NCBI GenBank assembly: GCA_040235565.1
Contig: JBECLA010000027.1
Location: forward strand, 3,204 to 67,203
Length of the DNA stretch: 64,000 nucleotides
DNA from: JAHEIJ01 sp040235565
Lineage (GTDB): Bacteria > Pseudomonadota > Gammaproteobacteria > UBA6429 > Thiohalophilaceae
Reading direction: 5' to 3'
Shown: positions 48,189-56,122 of the stretch, one piece after another
Layout of the letters: each line of letters opens with the position of its first letter
Numbering within the stretch: position 1 is the first letter of the stretch
The notes under the pieces: model-generated
What the model saw: only the letters and a program-made list of their open reading frames with translations
What the model was told of the DNA's origin: nothing
The model's database searches: none
Program-made: the position numbers and the translations under genes

Positions 48189-48674
48189 ATGAACCTCAAT
48201 AGCACGCCTATTACTGGCTCTGAAACTATCAACAAGGATGTCAAACCGTATAGCGCCCTGGTGGAATTCTATCGTGCCTTTAATGAGCAAAATCTTGAAC
48301 TCATGACATCAAACTGGGATAACACCGATGAATCCTCAATGTCGAATCCGCTGGGCGGCGTGTGCAGAGGATGGGATGAAATTCAGGAAGTGTATTCAAG
48401 AATCTTTCATGGACCGGCGGAGGTGTATGTCGAATTTTACGACTATTCAATCCATCACACGGGGGTCATGTTCTGTGCCGTGGGCAGGGAAAGAGGCCGG
48501 TTACGCATAAACGGCAAGGAAATAAAGCTTGCGATACGAACAAGTCGGTTCTATCGCATGGAATGTGGCAGATGGAGGCAGGTGCATCATCACGGCTCGA
48601 TTGATGATCCGGCGTTGCTGGCGGAATACCAGAGCACGGTACTTGGCAGGTCAGTTGCCCAAGTGGGCGGTTGA
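48189..48674 (+). CDS. SnoaL-like/NTF2-fold protein
   Basis: From ATG 48189 the protein is 161 residues with YSALVEFYRAFNEQNLELMTSNWDNTDESSMSNP near the N-terminus and a C-terminal WRQVHHHGS, the pattern of the SnoaL-like/DUF4440 NTF2-fold family. These bind small hydrophobic ligands or act as isomerases; function here is unknown. Its operator matches that of the adjacent MarR gene, so it is the regulator's probable target. The detached ygiQ fragment begins 14 bases after the stop. Confidence 0.75.
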   Translation: MNLNSTPITGSETINKDVKPYSALVEFYRAFNEQNLELMTSNWDNTDESSMSNPLGGVCRGWDEIQEVYSRIFHGPAEVYVEFYDYSIHHTGVMFCAVGRERGRLRINGKEIKLAIRTSRFYRMECGRWRQVHHHGSIDDPALLAEYQSTVLGRSVAQVGG

Positions 48675-48687
48675 GTAATGCCACAGA

Positions 48688-49020
48688 TCATGCTTTACGT
48701 TTGATGCGCGCCTGGGGTCGTTTACGCGCTTTGCCGGCGCGGTGATCCGATTTCTCGGCCCGGGTATGTTGGGTACGAAATGATCGTTTGCTCCCGGGTG
48801 TGATCCGCCTGCCTTCATGCTGTTCGCCGGTTCCGGCTGGTTGCCAGGCCGGGACCAGGTGACGTTTGCCGTTACCAATCAAATCCGCCCGCCCCATGCG
48901 TTTCAAGGCAGCGCGCAACAAGGGGCAGTTGTTGGCATCATGGTAGCGCAGGAAGGCTTTATGCAGCCGGCGCTGTCTGGCGCCTTTGGGAATGTATACC
49001 TGTTCACTTTAATGCGTCAC
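48688..49020 (-). pseudogene. ygiQ: Detached 3' end of ygiQ
   Basis: Reading leftwards, about 111 codons match the C-terminus of the intact YgiQ at 62687-64000 ([45 protein letters not shown]) and end in a natural K/R-rich tail and stop codon. The upstream radical SAM part is missing: similarity ends at about 49020 and the reading frame then has no match. This is the displaced original end of ygiQ, left beside the SnoaL-like gene when the island was inserted. Confidence 0.87.
48747..49020 (-). repeat. Left copy of the ygiQ 3' direct repeat (island border)
   Basis: About 274 bases are repeated in the same orientation at 62746-63019, offset by 13,999. By eye there are about 20 differences in total, most in the left half, so roughly nine in ten bases agree. 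The right-most 120 bases are almost identical. Confidence 0.9.
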
Positions 49021-49260
49021 TTCGGTACTAGTTACGAGACACGTTGGTTTGTCTTTAATAACTCAGATATTTCAAGAATCGCAAAAAGAAAAATTTATAT
49101 TTATAAAATCCTTCGAATTCAATTAAATTCGCAACTCAAGGCAAACATTCGGTGGCACAGGAATAAGGTTTACTTGGGTAATCAGTTTAAAAATATGATA
49201 ACAATACAACGTGCATCTGGATAAATAACTACACCTCATTATATGTCGTTGTACATCTGC
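49021..49260. other. Left edge of the island, no gene
   Basis: The 240 bases after the detached ygiQ end are AT-rich and have no convincing frame on either strand. The region to 49455 completes the 435-base upstream sequence of the first island gene and contains its likely enhancer elements. Confidence 0.5.
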
Positions 49261-49316
49261 GCAATGGACATTGCAAAATTCGTTATCTAGCACCGCAGTT
49301 CGAGGTTGATTGCAAT
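49261..49316 (+). promoter_or_regulatory. Two upstream activator-type sites for the first island promoter
   Basis: GCAATG-GA-CATTGC (49261-49274) is a perfect inverted repeat and ATTGCAAT (49309-49316) is a perfect palindrome. Their centres are about 114 and 69 bases upstream of the -24 element at 49381, the usual range for sigma-54 enhancers. Similar pairs precede the two other island promoters. Confidence 0.6.
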
Positions 49317-49379
49317 TTGAACTGGAACAGGCTTTCGGAACGGAGGATAACATCATGTTATTTAAAGAAAAATATTCTC

Positions 49380-49394
49380 AGGCACGATTCCTGC
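49380..49394 (+). promoter_or_regulatory. Sigma-54 promoter of the TusA-YedE-DsrE cluster
   Basis: AGGCAC-GATTC-CTGC has the invariant GG and GC 12 bases apart. It differs from the TGGCAC-N5-TTGC consensus by one base in each box. Transcription would start near 49406, giving a leader of about 50 bases to the ATG at 49456. Confidence 0.72.
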
Positions 49395-49455
49395 TTTTAA
49401 ACTCCGTGTGTATAGGCTTAACAAAAATCCCGCACTGCCAGAGAGGTACTATGTG

Positions 49456-49782
49456 ATGTGGTGGTTCGGCAGACATAAAAAGGTGAGACCAAGTGTCATC
49501 AGCCGAATTACTAAGAATGTGACTCTAGATGGCTATGGCCCGTTACAGGTAGATGTCCTCATTGATTGTCTTGGAGCGGTCTGCCCTCGGCCACAATTGT
49601 TGACCATGAAGGCACTTGATCACATGAGCGATGGCGAAGTGCTGGAGCTACTGGTTGACAATCCAGGATCCGTGGAAGCGATTCCTGCGATGGGATTGAC
49701 GCTGAACAGCACGCATTTGATTACGATACGGGATGATAATTGTTGGCGCATCTATGTGCGTAAAGGTTATGAAGAAAATTAA
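49456..49782 (+). CDS. TusA-like sulfur carrier with N-terminal extension
   Basis: The 108-residue protein has the TusA domain at about residues 34-104, with the sulfur-carrying cysteine in LGAVCPRPQLL (Cys43) and a second cysteine at 38. TusA proteins carry sulfane sulfur as a persulfide. ATG 49456 is nine bases after GAGAGG; a GTG at 49408 would add 16 residues without family support. The N-terminal 33 residues are not typical. It begins the cluster and precedes the YedE-type permease by 49 bases. Confidence 0.85.
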   Translation: MWWFGRHKKVRPSVISRITKNVTLDGYGPLQVDVLIDCLGAVCPRPQLLTMKALDHMSDGEVLELLVDNPGSVEAIPAMGLTLNSTHLITIRDDNCWRIYVRKGYEEN

Positions 49783-49831
49783 CAACGAAGGACAAACTAG
49801 TTTTATTGTGCAGTTCGAGGAGTGCGTATAG

Positions 49832-51295
49832 ATGGCTAATGAGACAAAGACCGCGGACTTGGCGGGGCAAGGACTGAGTATCAGTAACCTGTTTAGTCAT
49901 AAAGGTAATCTCTATGCACTTGCCATCGTGATAATAGTGGCAATGGGTTCAATCATCGCTCTGGCGCAGGACATACGTTGGATCTATCTACTGGTCTATG
50001 TCTGGTTCGGTATCGGTTACGGTATTTTCCTGCAATATGGGCGTTTCTGCATGGCTTCTGCAGTGCGCGATCTGTTCGCTGTGGGTGTCCCTCGCATGGC
50101 TGTAGGGATGCTCATCGCAGTGATCTTGTTTTCCCTGACGGCTGCGATCGTTAAGGTGCTCGGCGTAAATACTTTCCATCCCCATCCGATGGGTTGGCAC
50201 ATCATCATCGGGGGAGCGATCTTCGGTTTTGGCATGGTATTCACCGGTGGCTGTGCCTCCGGTTCGTTGTACAAGACCGGGGAGGGCAATCTCGCTTCAC
50301 TACTGGTAGTGCTCTCAATCTCATTTTCGCAGGCGATTTACGTGACAATGGGCGGCTGGTTCGACAAGTTGGCCCCCGCATCCTGGACGGCATCTGCCGC
50401 GGCCAAGAACATGCCCGAGGAGTTGACAGTGACGCAGGGCTGGTTCGATCAGTTCACAGCCGGCTATGTGTGGGACCTGCGGGGCGGGCAGCTGTCCCAA
50501 CAACTCGGTTTCGAAGGCGATATCAGTGGCGCTTTCATTGGCAATGCCCTGTTGGGCGCGATCATTCCCTCGCTCGTGGTGATGATTTATCTCTATCTGT
50601 CCGCCTATCGCAAGGGCTATCTGCGGCGCTACAAAATCAATGTGCCACGCCTCGGGGATCATGTGCGAGGTATTTGGTCAATGATCACTGCCTCACGTAA
50701 CACCGCCATTGCCGGACTGTGTCTGGGCGTGCTGGCCGGTGGCCACATGTGGGCTACCGGTGCGCTGCGTGAACACTATGGCATCTTTAACTTCGGTGAA
50801 ATGCTGGCAAACATGGGCCACACCGCTGGCCTGTCGATCCAGGATACCGTTTTCGATCCGGGTTACTGGTATATCACCACGCAAGAAGCGCAATGGGGTG
50901 CCTGGCTGCTGGACAAGGCCGGGGTGCAGATGACGGACAACCTTTTCTTCGGCTTGGAAAATGGTATTCCCAACCCGTTGATAAATGCGCCCGGCTGGAT
51001 GTCGATCGGCATTATTCTGGGTGCGGCGGTAATTGCCCTGTCACGACGCGAGTTCAAGTGGAAGATGCCAAATCTGGAGACGGCGACGTTTGCGATCATT
51101 GGTGGTGCACTCATGGGGCTGGGAGCCCGTATCGCCATGGGCTGCAATATCGGCGCCTTCTTCGCAACAGTGACCAACGGTGATCTTTCGGGCTGGGTGT
51201 TTCTGGCCGGGATGGCCGCCGGTGGCTGGTTGGCCGTAAAAGCCTTCAATTGGTGGATAGAGTGGCGTGCGGCAAGTGATGATTTAGAGATTTAA
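49832..51295 (+). CDS. YedE/YeeE family permease
   Basis: The 487-residue protein has about ten or more membrane segments and two inverted halves, each with a conserved cysteine-containing glycine loop: FTGGCASGSLYKTG (about residue 140) and AMGCNIGAFF (about 437). This is the YeeE/YedE family; E. coli and Spirochaeta YeeE import thiosulfate, and YedE relatives are linked to selenium. In this cluster it would bring thiosulfate, sulfane or related sulfur across the inner membrane to the TusA carriers. Length is larger than the roughly 350-residue YeeE, closer to YedE of sulfur disproportionators. Confidence 0.85.
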   Translation: MANETKTADLAGQGLSISNLFSHKGNLYALAIVIIVAMGSIIALAQDIRWIYLLVYVWFGIGYGIFLQYGRFCMASAVRDLFAVGVPRMAVGMLIAVILFSLTAAIVKVLGVNTFHPHPMGWHIIIGGAIFGFGMVFTGGCASGSLYKTGEGNLASLLVVLSISFSQAIYVTMGGWFDKLAPASWTASAAAKNMPEELTVTQGWFDQFTAGYVWDLRGGQLSQQLGFEGDISGAFIGNALLGAIIPSLVVMIYLYLSAYRKGYLRRYKINVPRLGDHVRGIWSMITASRNTAIAGLCLGVLAGGHMWATGALREHYGIFNFGEMLANMGHTAGLSIQDTVFDPGYWYITTQEAQWGAWLLDKAGVQMTDNLFFGLENGIPNPLINAPGWMSIGIILGAAVIALSRREFKWKMPNLETATFAIIGGALMGLGARIAMGCNIGAFFATVTNGDLSGWVFLAGMAAGGWLAVKAFNWWIEWRAASDDLEI

Positions 51296-51346
51296 CCATG
51301 ACAGACGAGCAGTCGGGATGTCAATTCATACCAGGAGATATAACCC

Positions 51347-51598
51347 ATGGCAGTGAAGTTCGAAAAGATTAGTGACGGTGACTATGTGCTGGACGTGACG
51401 GGTTATGTTTGCCCGCATCCCCAGATGTATACCAAAAAAGTGATGGGTAAACTGGGAAGCGGTGACGTTCTCACGTTGACATTCGACAATCCCTCTTCCG
51501 GGGAATCCATCATGGCTATGTGCGATTCCGAAGGCAATGAAATACTGGATCGTAATGAAGATAGCGGTGTTTTCCGTTGGCGGATCCGTAAGGCCTGA
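51347..51598 (+). CDS. TusA-like sulfur carrier (YeeD-like)
   Basis: The 83-residue protein is a compact TusA domain with Cys22 in VTGYVCPHPQMYTKK. YeeD, which works with YeeE in thiosulfate uptake, has the same CPxP motif and size. It lies 51 bases after the YedE-type gene, with a GGAG ribosome site. A pair of TusA proteins around one permease suggests one accepts sulfur at the channel and another passes it on to DsrE-like proteins. Confidence 0.88.
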   Translation: MAVKFEKISDGDYVLDVTGYVCPHPQMYTKKVMGKLGSGDVLTLTFDNPSSGESIMAMCDSEGNEILDRNEDSGVFRWRIRKA

Positions 51599-51733
51599 GA
51601 CTTAAGTGAATTTGACCATCGGACAACATCATGATGCGTCGAGATACTGTGAAGCAACGCGAGAACCATAAAATTTGCAATCACTTTCCGGCTGTGTGTT
51701 GCGCTGTTCGCGTCACGGTTTCTTTATAACAAT

Positions 51734-51755
51734 CCTGATCGACTTTTTGATCGGG
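51734..51755 (+). other. Hairpin upstream of the DsrE-like pair
   Basis: CCTGATC / GATCGGG can form a 7-bp stem (one G-U pair) around an 8-base loop in the 183-base gap before 51782. No T-tract follows. The gap also contains ATTTGCAATCAC at 51673-51684, similar to the enhancer-like elements before the three sigma-54 promoters, but no -24/-12 match was found at a fitting distance. Confidence 0.4.
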
Positions 51756-51781
51756 TATTCCGTTCAAGAGCAGGAGACAAT

Positions 51782-52093
51782 ATGCAATTCGGATTAGTCG
51801 TGACCGATGATCAGCATGGGGATGCAGCGGTGGCTTTGCTCGAAGCTGCGCAAGCGCGTGGTTGGGAGTGCCGGTGCTTTTTAACCGATCAGGGTGCGCT
51901 GCTGTTAGCCGACCCTGCGTTTACTGGTTCTTCGGCCTTTTCGACCACCCAGGTTGCAGTATGCGAACTGAGTGTCGAGCGTTTCGAAGAGCAGGGCTTG
52001 CACGCATCTGCCTTCAGTCCCCACGTGGTTATCGGTGGCCAGTACCAGGATGCCGAACTGGTCCGCAAGAGCGACTGCGTGTTGGTTCTTTAG
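51782..52093 (+). CDS. DsrE-like protein (DsrE/TusD type) with candidate active cysteine
   Basis: The 103-residue protein is of the DsrE/TusD fold, opening MQFGLVVTDDQHGDAAVALLEAAQARG, and has Cys61 in TTQVAVCELSV at the position of the sulfur-binding cysteine of DsrE. It lacks a signal peptide. DsrE-type proteins pass persulfide sulfur between TusA and other acceptors. It starts 183 bases after the TusA gene and is followed after nine bases by a second, cysteine-free family member. Confidence 0.8.
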   Translation: MQFGLVVTDDQHGDAAVALLEAAQARGWECRCFLTDQGALLLADPAFTGSSAFSTTQVAVCELSVERFEEQGLHASAFSPHVVIGGQYQDAELVRKSDCVLVL

Positions 52094-52102
52094 GGGTAAG
52101 TG

Positions 52103-52369
52103 ATGACTCAGGCAAGCAAGACAATATTAGTAATTGCCCGGCACAACAAACCCGAAGCACTCCGTATGGCCGCTGGCCTGACCCTGCTCGATGATGAAGT
52201 CCGGGTCACTGCCCTGGGTGGTCTCGATGACGATCCCGAAACTGCCCTGCAGCTCGAGGCATTGGAATTCGCCGAGGTACCAGTAAACAGCCTTAATCCC
52301 GCGACGGATACAGGCATCGAAGAACTTGCTGACGCGATTCTATGGGCTGATGTGGTGTATGTGGTTTGA
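52103..52369 (+). CDS. DsrE/DsrF-like protein without cysteine
   Basis: The 88-residue protein begins MTQASKTILVIARHNKPEALRMAAGLTLLDDEVRVTALG and ends AILWADVVYVV, fitting a truncated DsrE/DsrF-like fold. It has no cysteine, so it may support an adjacent active protein structurally, as DsrF does in DsrEFH. ATG 52103 is preferred to GTG 52100. The stop lies 11 bases before the following small gene. Confidence 0.7.
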   Translation: MTQASKTILVIARHNKPEALRMAAGLTLLDDEVRVTALGGLDDDPETALQLEALEFAEVPVNSLNPATDTGIEELADAILWADVVYVV

Positions 52370-52380
52370 GAGCGACTGCT

Positions 52381-52593
52381 ATGAGTGAAACCAAGAAAGT
52401 GCTGTTTGTCCATTCAGATAAACCACACGTAAAGAAGGCGGGTGTGGCGATTGATCTTAAGCGCCTACGTGATGCCCTGCGTGTGCGTGGCGTTGGAGTC
52501 GAAGAGGTCGACCTGGGTCTCGACCCGACAGTACTACTCGATCGTCTGGAAGATGGCGTAGTCCCAGTTGTGTTTCGGGGCGATCGCAGCTGA
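52381..52593 (+). CDS. Small hypothetical protein of the DsrE cluster
   Basis: The 70-residue protein (MSETKKVLFVHSDKPHVKK...) has a beta-alpha start like the neighbouring DsrE proteins and then a basic helix (LKRLRDALRVRGVGVEEVDLG). It has no cysteine or signal. I do not recognise a family. Tight spacing and codon use suggest co-translation with the DsrE-like genes; clusters of this type in sulfur disproportionators also contain unassigned proteins. Confidence 0.6.
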   Translation: MSETKKVLFVHSDKPHVKKAGVAIDLKRLRDALRVRGVGVEEVDLGLDPTVLLDRLEDGVVPVVFRGDRS

Positions 52594-52600
52594 TGGGATA

Positions 52601-52656
52601 TTGCATTGCAAATTCCACGACGCTCTGGCTCCACAGGTAGTCTGCAATGGGTTGCA
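52601..52656 (+). promoter_or_regulatory. Two upstream activator-type sites for the ExtH-like promoter
   Basis: TTGCA-T-TGCAA (52601-52611) and TGCAA-TGGG-TTGCA (52643-52656) are perfect inverted repeats centred about 102 and 59 bases before the -24 element at 52708. Spacing and half-sites resemble the pairs at 49261-49316 and 55667-55709. Confidence 0.62.
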
Positions 52657-52706
52657 CAGTGCCCGGTAAGCCTCAAGTCGCTGTATTGTAAAGATTTCTA
52701 TAGGGA

Positions 52707-52721
52707 TGGCACGAACACTGC
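52707..52721 (+). promoter_or_regulatory. Sigma-54 promoter of the rhodanese lipoprotein gene
   Basis: TGGCAC-GAACA-CTGC matches the -24 box exactly and the -12 box with one change (C for T). GG and GC are 12 apart. Start near 52733, 80 bases before the lipoprotein ATG at 52815. Confidence 0.8.
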
Positions 52722-52814
52722 TAATTAAATTGAGGGAGCAAAGCACCGCATGGGGGTCCTGGTCAGGTATGGCGCCCGTAGCGGATTCAAATAACAGCTC
52801 GCGGAGGAGAACAG

Positions 52815-54281
52815 ATGAGTACACAGCATAGAACTTCGCATTGGCCGCGATTGGGGTCTCTGATCGGCTTATTTCTACTGGCAGCAGTTGGCCTGGCCGC
52901 TTGTGGTGGCGGCACGGAGGACAACACGGTTGGATATGTCGATACACCCGGCGGAATCGTTCCGATAGATATTAATAGTCCGACCGAGATCGCCCAGGAA
53001 TCGGCGGACAATTACGACAACAATGTCAATGGCCTTATCACCGGGGTCACTCTCAAACGCTGGAAGGATGACTGGCTCATTGAGCGCCCGGCCGGGATCA
53101 CCGGCAAGCTGGTGATCCTGCAGGTCGCTGCAGGGGATGCCGGCACGGAATACATTATGCCGAACGGCATGAACGTGTTCACCTATCAGGTGGATTCGAA
53201 CGAATGGATCCAGACGCGCTCCAACGGGGTGATCAACACGCGCAGTATGGTGCCGGAGGGGGCTGCCATGGATGCCGTGTTGAGGAAGTACAACATCGAT
53301 CCGCATCGCGACATGATTGTGGTGGCTATGGGCAACGGCGGTAATTTTCAGGCAATGGTTCAGGGCCGCATCTGGTACGCGTTGCGTTACTGGGGTGTCG
53401 AGGCAGAACACCTTGCCCTCCTTAATGGCGAAAATTCCTGGCAGGTGACAAGTGGGGCAATGGTGATCGGTGATTTTCAGCTTGATCCGCTTTCAGCACC
53501 CAACAATGGTATTGCCACGGTGAAAAGCCTGCCGGCTGACAACACCGCGCTGCAGGCGACGATGGAAGACTTGCTGAATGTCCTGCCCGCCAGCGACACC
53601 AATGTGCTGAACGACGGGGTGTTCATCTGGGATGCGCGTGGTACCAACCAGTATAGCGCTGGTGAGGATGACGGCACGGGTGTGCCGGTTGCCGATTACA
53701 TGACCACCTTCCAGAACGCCGGGTCCCGTCAGGGCCATCCGCGCGGTGCGCTGCAGCTGAATTTCACTAACATGCTGCTGTCGGCGGAAGGCTATCGCTA
53801 CAAGGACAAGGCCGATCTGGCGGCCTACCTTGATGGCAATATCAGTGGTGATGGTTTCGTAGATGCCACCTACCAGCCTGTTGGGGTGGGTAATGCCTAC
53901 CAACCTGGCGACACTGTATACACTTATTGTGAGACAACCTACCGCGCCATGATTACCGGTGTCGTGAGTGCCGTCATCCTCGGCAAGCCGACCCGCTTCT
54001 ACGATGGCGCCATGGTTGAGTGGCACTCACTCTCGAACCTGCTAGACGCGACGGGCAACTATATTTTACCCAGCGATTCGCCCTGGCGCACGGACGTGAG
54101 ATCGTTCTTCCGCCCGGCAATCGATCCGAGCCTGGTTGCGCAACGTGAGATCGTCGATCCCTACGCAGCACATGCCAACGCGATCATTCTTGCCGACAAG
54201 GCCTACAAGACTTCCGCTACTGATACCGGCGATGGTGGTGCAGGTGGTGGTGGCTTGCCGCCGAACCCTTGTGGCGGTTGA
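52815..54281 (+). CDS. Rhodanese-domain lipoprotein, ExtH-like
   Basis: The 488-residue protein has a lipoprotein signal ending in LAAC (Cys30) and two rhodanese-like domains. The first (about 70-215) lacks an active cysteine; the second (about 270-440) keeps the loop YCETTYRA with catalytic Cys372. It then ends in a Gly-rich tail. It is likely periplasmic or surface-facing on the outer membrane. The ExtH protein of Geobacter is a rhodanese lipoprotein next to porin ExtI and cytochromes, as here. Likely handles sulfane sulfur, selenite or tellurite; the substrate is not established. A strong terminator follows. Confidence 0.82.
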   Translation: MSTQHRTSHWPRLGSLIGLFLLAAVGLAACGGGTEDNTVGYVDTPGGIVPIDINSPTEIAQESADNYDNNVNGLITGVTLKRWKDDWLIERPAGITGKLVILQVAAGDAGTEYIMPNGMNVFTYQVDSNEWIQTRSNGVINTRSMVPEGAAMDAVLRKYNIDPHRDMIVVAMGNGGNFQAMVQGRIWYALRYWGVEAEHLALLNGENSWQVTSGAMVIGDFQLDPLSAPNNGIATVKSLPADNTALQATMEDLLNVLPASDTNVLNDGVFIWDARGTNQYSAGEDDGTGVPVADYMTTFQNAGSRQGHPRGALQLNFTNMLLSAEGYRYKDKADLAAYLDGNISGDGFVDATYQPVGVGNAYQPGDTVYTYCETTYRAMITGVVSAVILGKPTRFYDGAMVEWHSLSNLLDATGNYILPSDSPWRTDVRSFFRPAIDPSLVAQREIVDPYAAHANAIILADKAYKTSATDTGDGGAGGGGLPPNPCGG

Positions 54282-54336
54282 TTGGTGGGGTTGTTCTGGT
54301 CGAATTTCTTCTGACGTCATATCTCCCCCACGTCCT

Positions 54337-54367
54337 CCCGGCCGCCCCCACGGCCGGGTTTCTTTTT
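54337..54367 (+). terminator. Rho-independent terminator after the rhodanese lipoprotein gene
   Basis: A perfect 8-bp GC-rich stem (CCCGGCCG / CGGCCGGG) with a 6-base loop is followed by TTTCTTTTT. It should end the 52733 transcript before the pentaheme cytochrome gene, although read-through could supply that gene, which has no clear promoter of its own. Confidence 0.9.
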
Positions 54368-54411
54368 GTGTGGGATGTACAATGAAGAACACATGACTTG
54401 GGAGGGGAGGC

Positions 54412-55677
54412 ATGATGTCCCGTGTGACACGGCGTATTGTGGTGATGTTGCTGTGCATTTCGTTGATCGTAGCGAGCTGGTGGTTGTGGCAGAGCCTGGC
54501 CTCAAAAGATGAGCCGGATGATCCAGTGGCGGCTTTCCTCGAACGGCACTGGAAAAAACCACTGTCATCCCAGGGCACGCCACCGCCCGATTACAGTCCT
54601 CTAGAAGTTTCACTGGGTCCGCAGGCGTGTGCGGAATGCCATGCCGAGCAGCACCGTGACTGGAGCACCAGCCTGCACAGCCAGACTATGGGCAATGGAA
54701 TTCTGTGGCAGGCGCGCGCGCTGTCGCCGGCCGAAGTGGTGCGGTGTCTCGACTGTCATGCCCCGCTGGCCGAGCAGAAAACGCTGTTGGGTCAGGCATT
54801 GAACTGGCCGGATGCGCCGACGGCGAAAGCGCCCGCTCATGTGCCGCCGGATCTGCATCAGCAGGGTCTGGTGTGCGCGGCCTGTCATGTGCGTACCCAT
54901 GTGCGCTATGGCCCACCGCCGACACCCGGCAAATTGCCAGGCGATACCCCGGAATTACCGCATGGTGGCTATCAGACATCGATTGCCTTCGCTGACAGCC
55001 GTTTCTGTGCGACCTGTCATCAGTTTTCCGAAGATGGCCCGAGCCTCAATGGCAAGCTGCTGGAGAATACCCTGAACGAGTGGCGGGCATCACGGTATGC
55101 CGTAGAAAAACGGACTTGTCAGTCCTGTCACATGCCTGAACGCCGGCATCTCTGGCGTGGCATCCACGATCCGGATATGGTGCGCCAGGCATTGACCACC
55201 AGGTTTTCGGTCACGCCGATGGCAGATGGTCGGCTGCGGGTGCGTGCCGAAATTCGCAACAGCGGTGCCGGTCATTACTTTCCGACTTATCTTGTATCCA
55301 AGGTTTGGTTGCGGCTGGTGGCGGTCGATGCCACGGGTACCGAACGGATCCAACTGGCGGAAGCCATCATTTCACGTGAGACTGATGTGTGGCTCACCAA
55401 AGAACACAGTGACACACGACTCGCCCCCGAGGCAGTGCGCGTATTCACTGCCGAGCTGTCAATACCACCCGAGCCGGGTTGGCAGATCGCGCTCCGCATT
55501 GATGTCGCGCCACGCGAACATTACGAGCGCATGTTCGACACTGTGCTGCGAGATAATAGTGTGCAGCTTGATGGACTGACTCGCGATATGCTGAAAGCGG
55601 CACTGGCCGAGGCACGCGCCAGCCGCTACACGGTATGGCACTCGCAGTACGCCCTGCCGACTGCGATTGCAAATTGA
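54412..55677 (+). CDS. Pentaheme c-type cytochrome with signal anchor
   Basis: The 421-residue protein has an N-terminal hydrophobic anchor (about 9-27) and five CxxCH sites: CAECH (73-77), CLDCH (112-116), CAACH (155-159), CATCH (199-203) and CQSCH (236-240). Residues about 245-421 are beta-rich with no haem. The layout resembles the ExtK/ExtL-type multiheme cytochromes of Geobacter porin clusters. A very strong GGAGGGGAGG ribosome site precedes ATG 54412 (54415 also possible). It likely sits at the inner membrane or in the periplasm in a chain to the porin complex. Confidence 0.85.
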   Translation: MMSRVTRRIVVMLLCISLIVASWWLWQSLASKDEPDDPVAAFLERHWKKPLSSQGTPPPDYSPLEVSLGPQACAECHAEQHRDWSTSLHSQTMGNGILWQARALSPAEVVRCLDCHAPLAEQKTLLGQALNWPDAPTAKAPAHVPPDLHQQGLVCAACHVRTHVRYGPPPTPGKLPGDTPELPHGGYQTSIAFADSRFCATCHQFSEDGPSLNGKLLENTLNEWRASRYAVEKRTCQSCHMPERRHLWRGIHDPDMVRQALTTRFSVTPMADGRLRVRAEIRNSGAGHYFPTYLVSKVWLRLVAVDATGTERIQLAEAIISRETDVWLTKEHSDTRLAPEAVRVFTAELSIPPEPGWQIALRIDVAPREHYERMFDTVLRDNSVQLDGLTRDMLKAALAEARASRYTVWHSQYALPTAIAN

Positions 55678-55709
55678 GACATCCCGTGAGGTGTTCCCTG
55701 ATATGCAAT
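55667..55709 (+). promoter_or_regulatory. Two upstream activator-type half-sites for the third island promoter
   Basis: GATTGCAAATTG (55665-55676, overlapping the stop of the cytochrome gene) and ATATGCAATC (55701-55710) contain the TTGCAA/TGCAAT cores seen at the other two promoters. They lie about 99 and 63 bases before the -24 element at 55768. The symmetry is weaker than in the other pairs. Confidence 0.5.
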
Positions 55710-55766
55710 CACTTATAGGTGTCTACAGAGCCAAAAACATTATATAAAACAATAAGTAAAGATACC

Positions 55767-55781
55767 TGGCGCGTAACCTGC
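55767..55781 (+). promoter_or_regulatory. Sigma-54 promoter of the small protein/triheme/porin unit
   Basis: TGGCGC-GTAAC-CTGC keeps the GG/GC spacing of 12 and differs from consensus at two positions. Transcription would start near 55793, about 20 bases before the GTG start of the secreted small protein. Confidence 0.7.
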
Positions 55782-55813
55782 ATTAATCACAACGAATAAT
55801 ACGAGGTAGAGTC

Positions 55814-56077
55814 GTGCGAACCACTGAATTAACTGCCATAGCCATGATCACAACGCTGTCGTTGGTTGCGCCAACTGTTGTCGAGGCTGAGTCGAAAGCC
55901 GGACAATCCCAGGCCAAGGCGCAGGCACACTCATCTGACGAATCGCAGCCATCGCGGTCACCGCGACTGCGGTTTCGTTCTGGTGGCCCTGTCTGCATGT
56001 GTGCCACCAAGGGATTGAGTGAAGCCGAAATCGAGGCAGCTGAACGCAAGCGAAAAGAAGCCACGGCCGATCGGTAG
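55814..56077 (+). CDS. Small secreted protein with Cys-x-Cys motif (ExtJ-like)
   Basis: The 87-residue protein has a signal peptide (cleavage near VEA-ES), a Gln/Ser-rich stretch and then GGPVCMCATKGLSEAE, a single Cys-Met-Cys motif, followed by a charged helix. A CxC pair in the periplasm could bind metal or carry sulfane sulfur/selenium. Its place between the pentaheme and triheme cytochromes matches small ExtJ-type proteins of Geobacter selenite/tellurite clusters. GTG start with ACGAGG upstream. Confidence 0.65.
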   Translation: MRTTELTAIAMITTLSLVAPTVVEAESKAGQSQAKAQAHSSDESQPSRSPRLRFRSGGPVCMCATKGLSEAEIEAAERKRKEATADR

Positions 56078-56122
56078 TTAAGCATTCAGGATCCGTGAGT
56101 CAATCTGGAGGAGGAAAGTGTT

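Noticed and set aside
48817..49224. A plus-strand frame across the detached ygiQ end
   Set aside because: The matching region on the minus strand is clearly ygiQ C-terminal sequence; the plus frame has no family match.
49123..49356. A 77-codon minus-strand frame at the left edge of the island
   Set aside because: Cys-rich but with no ribosome site or domain, and it overlaps the putative enhancer sites; treated as non-coding.
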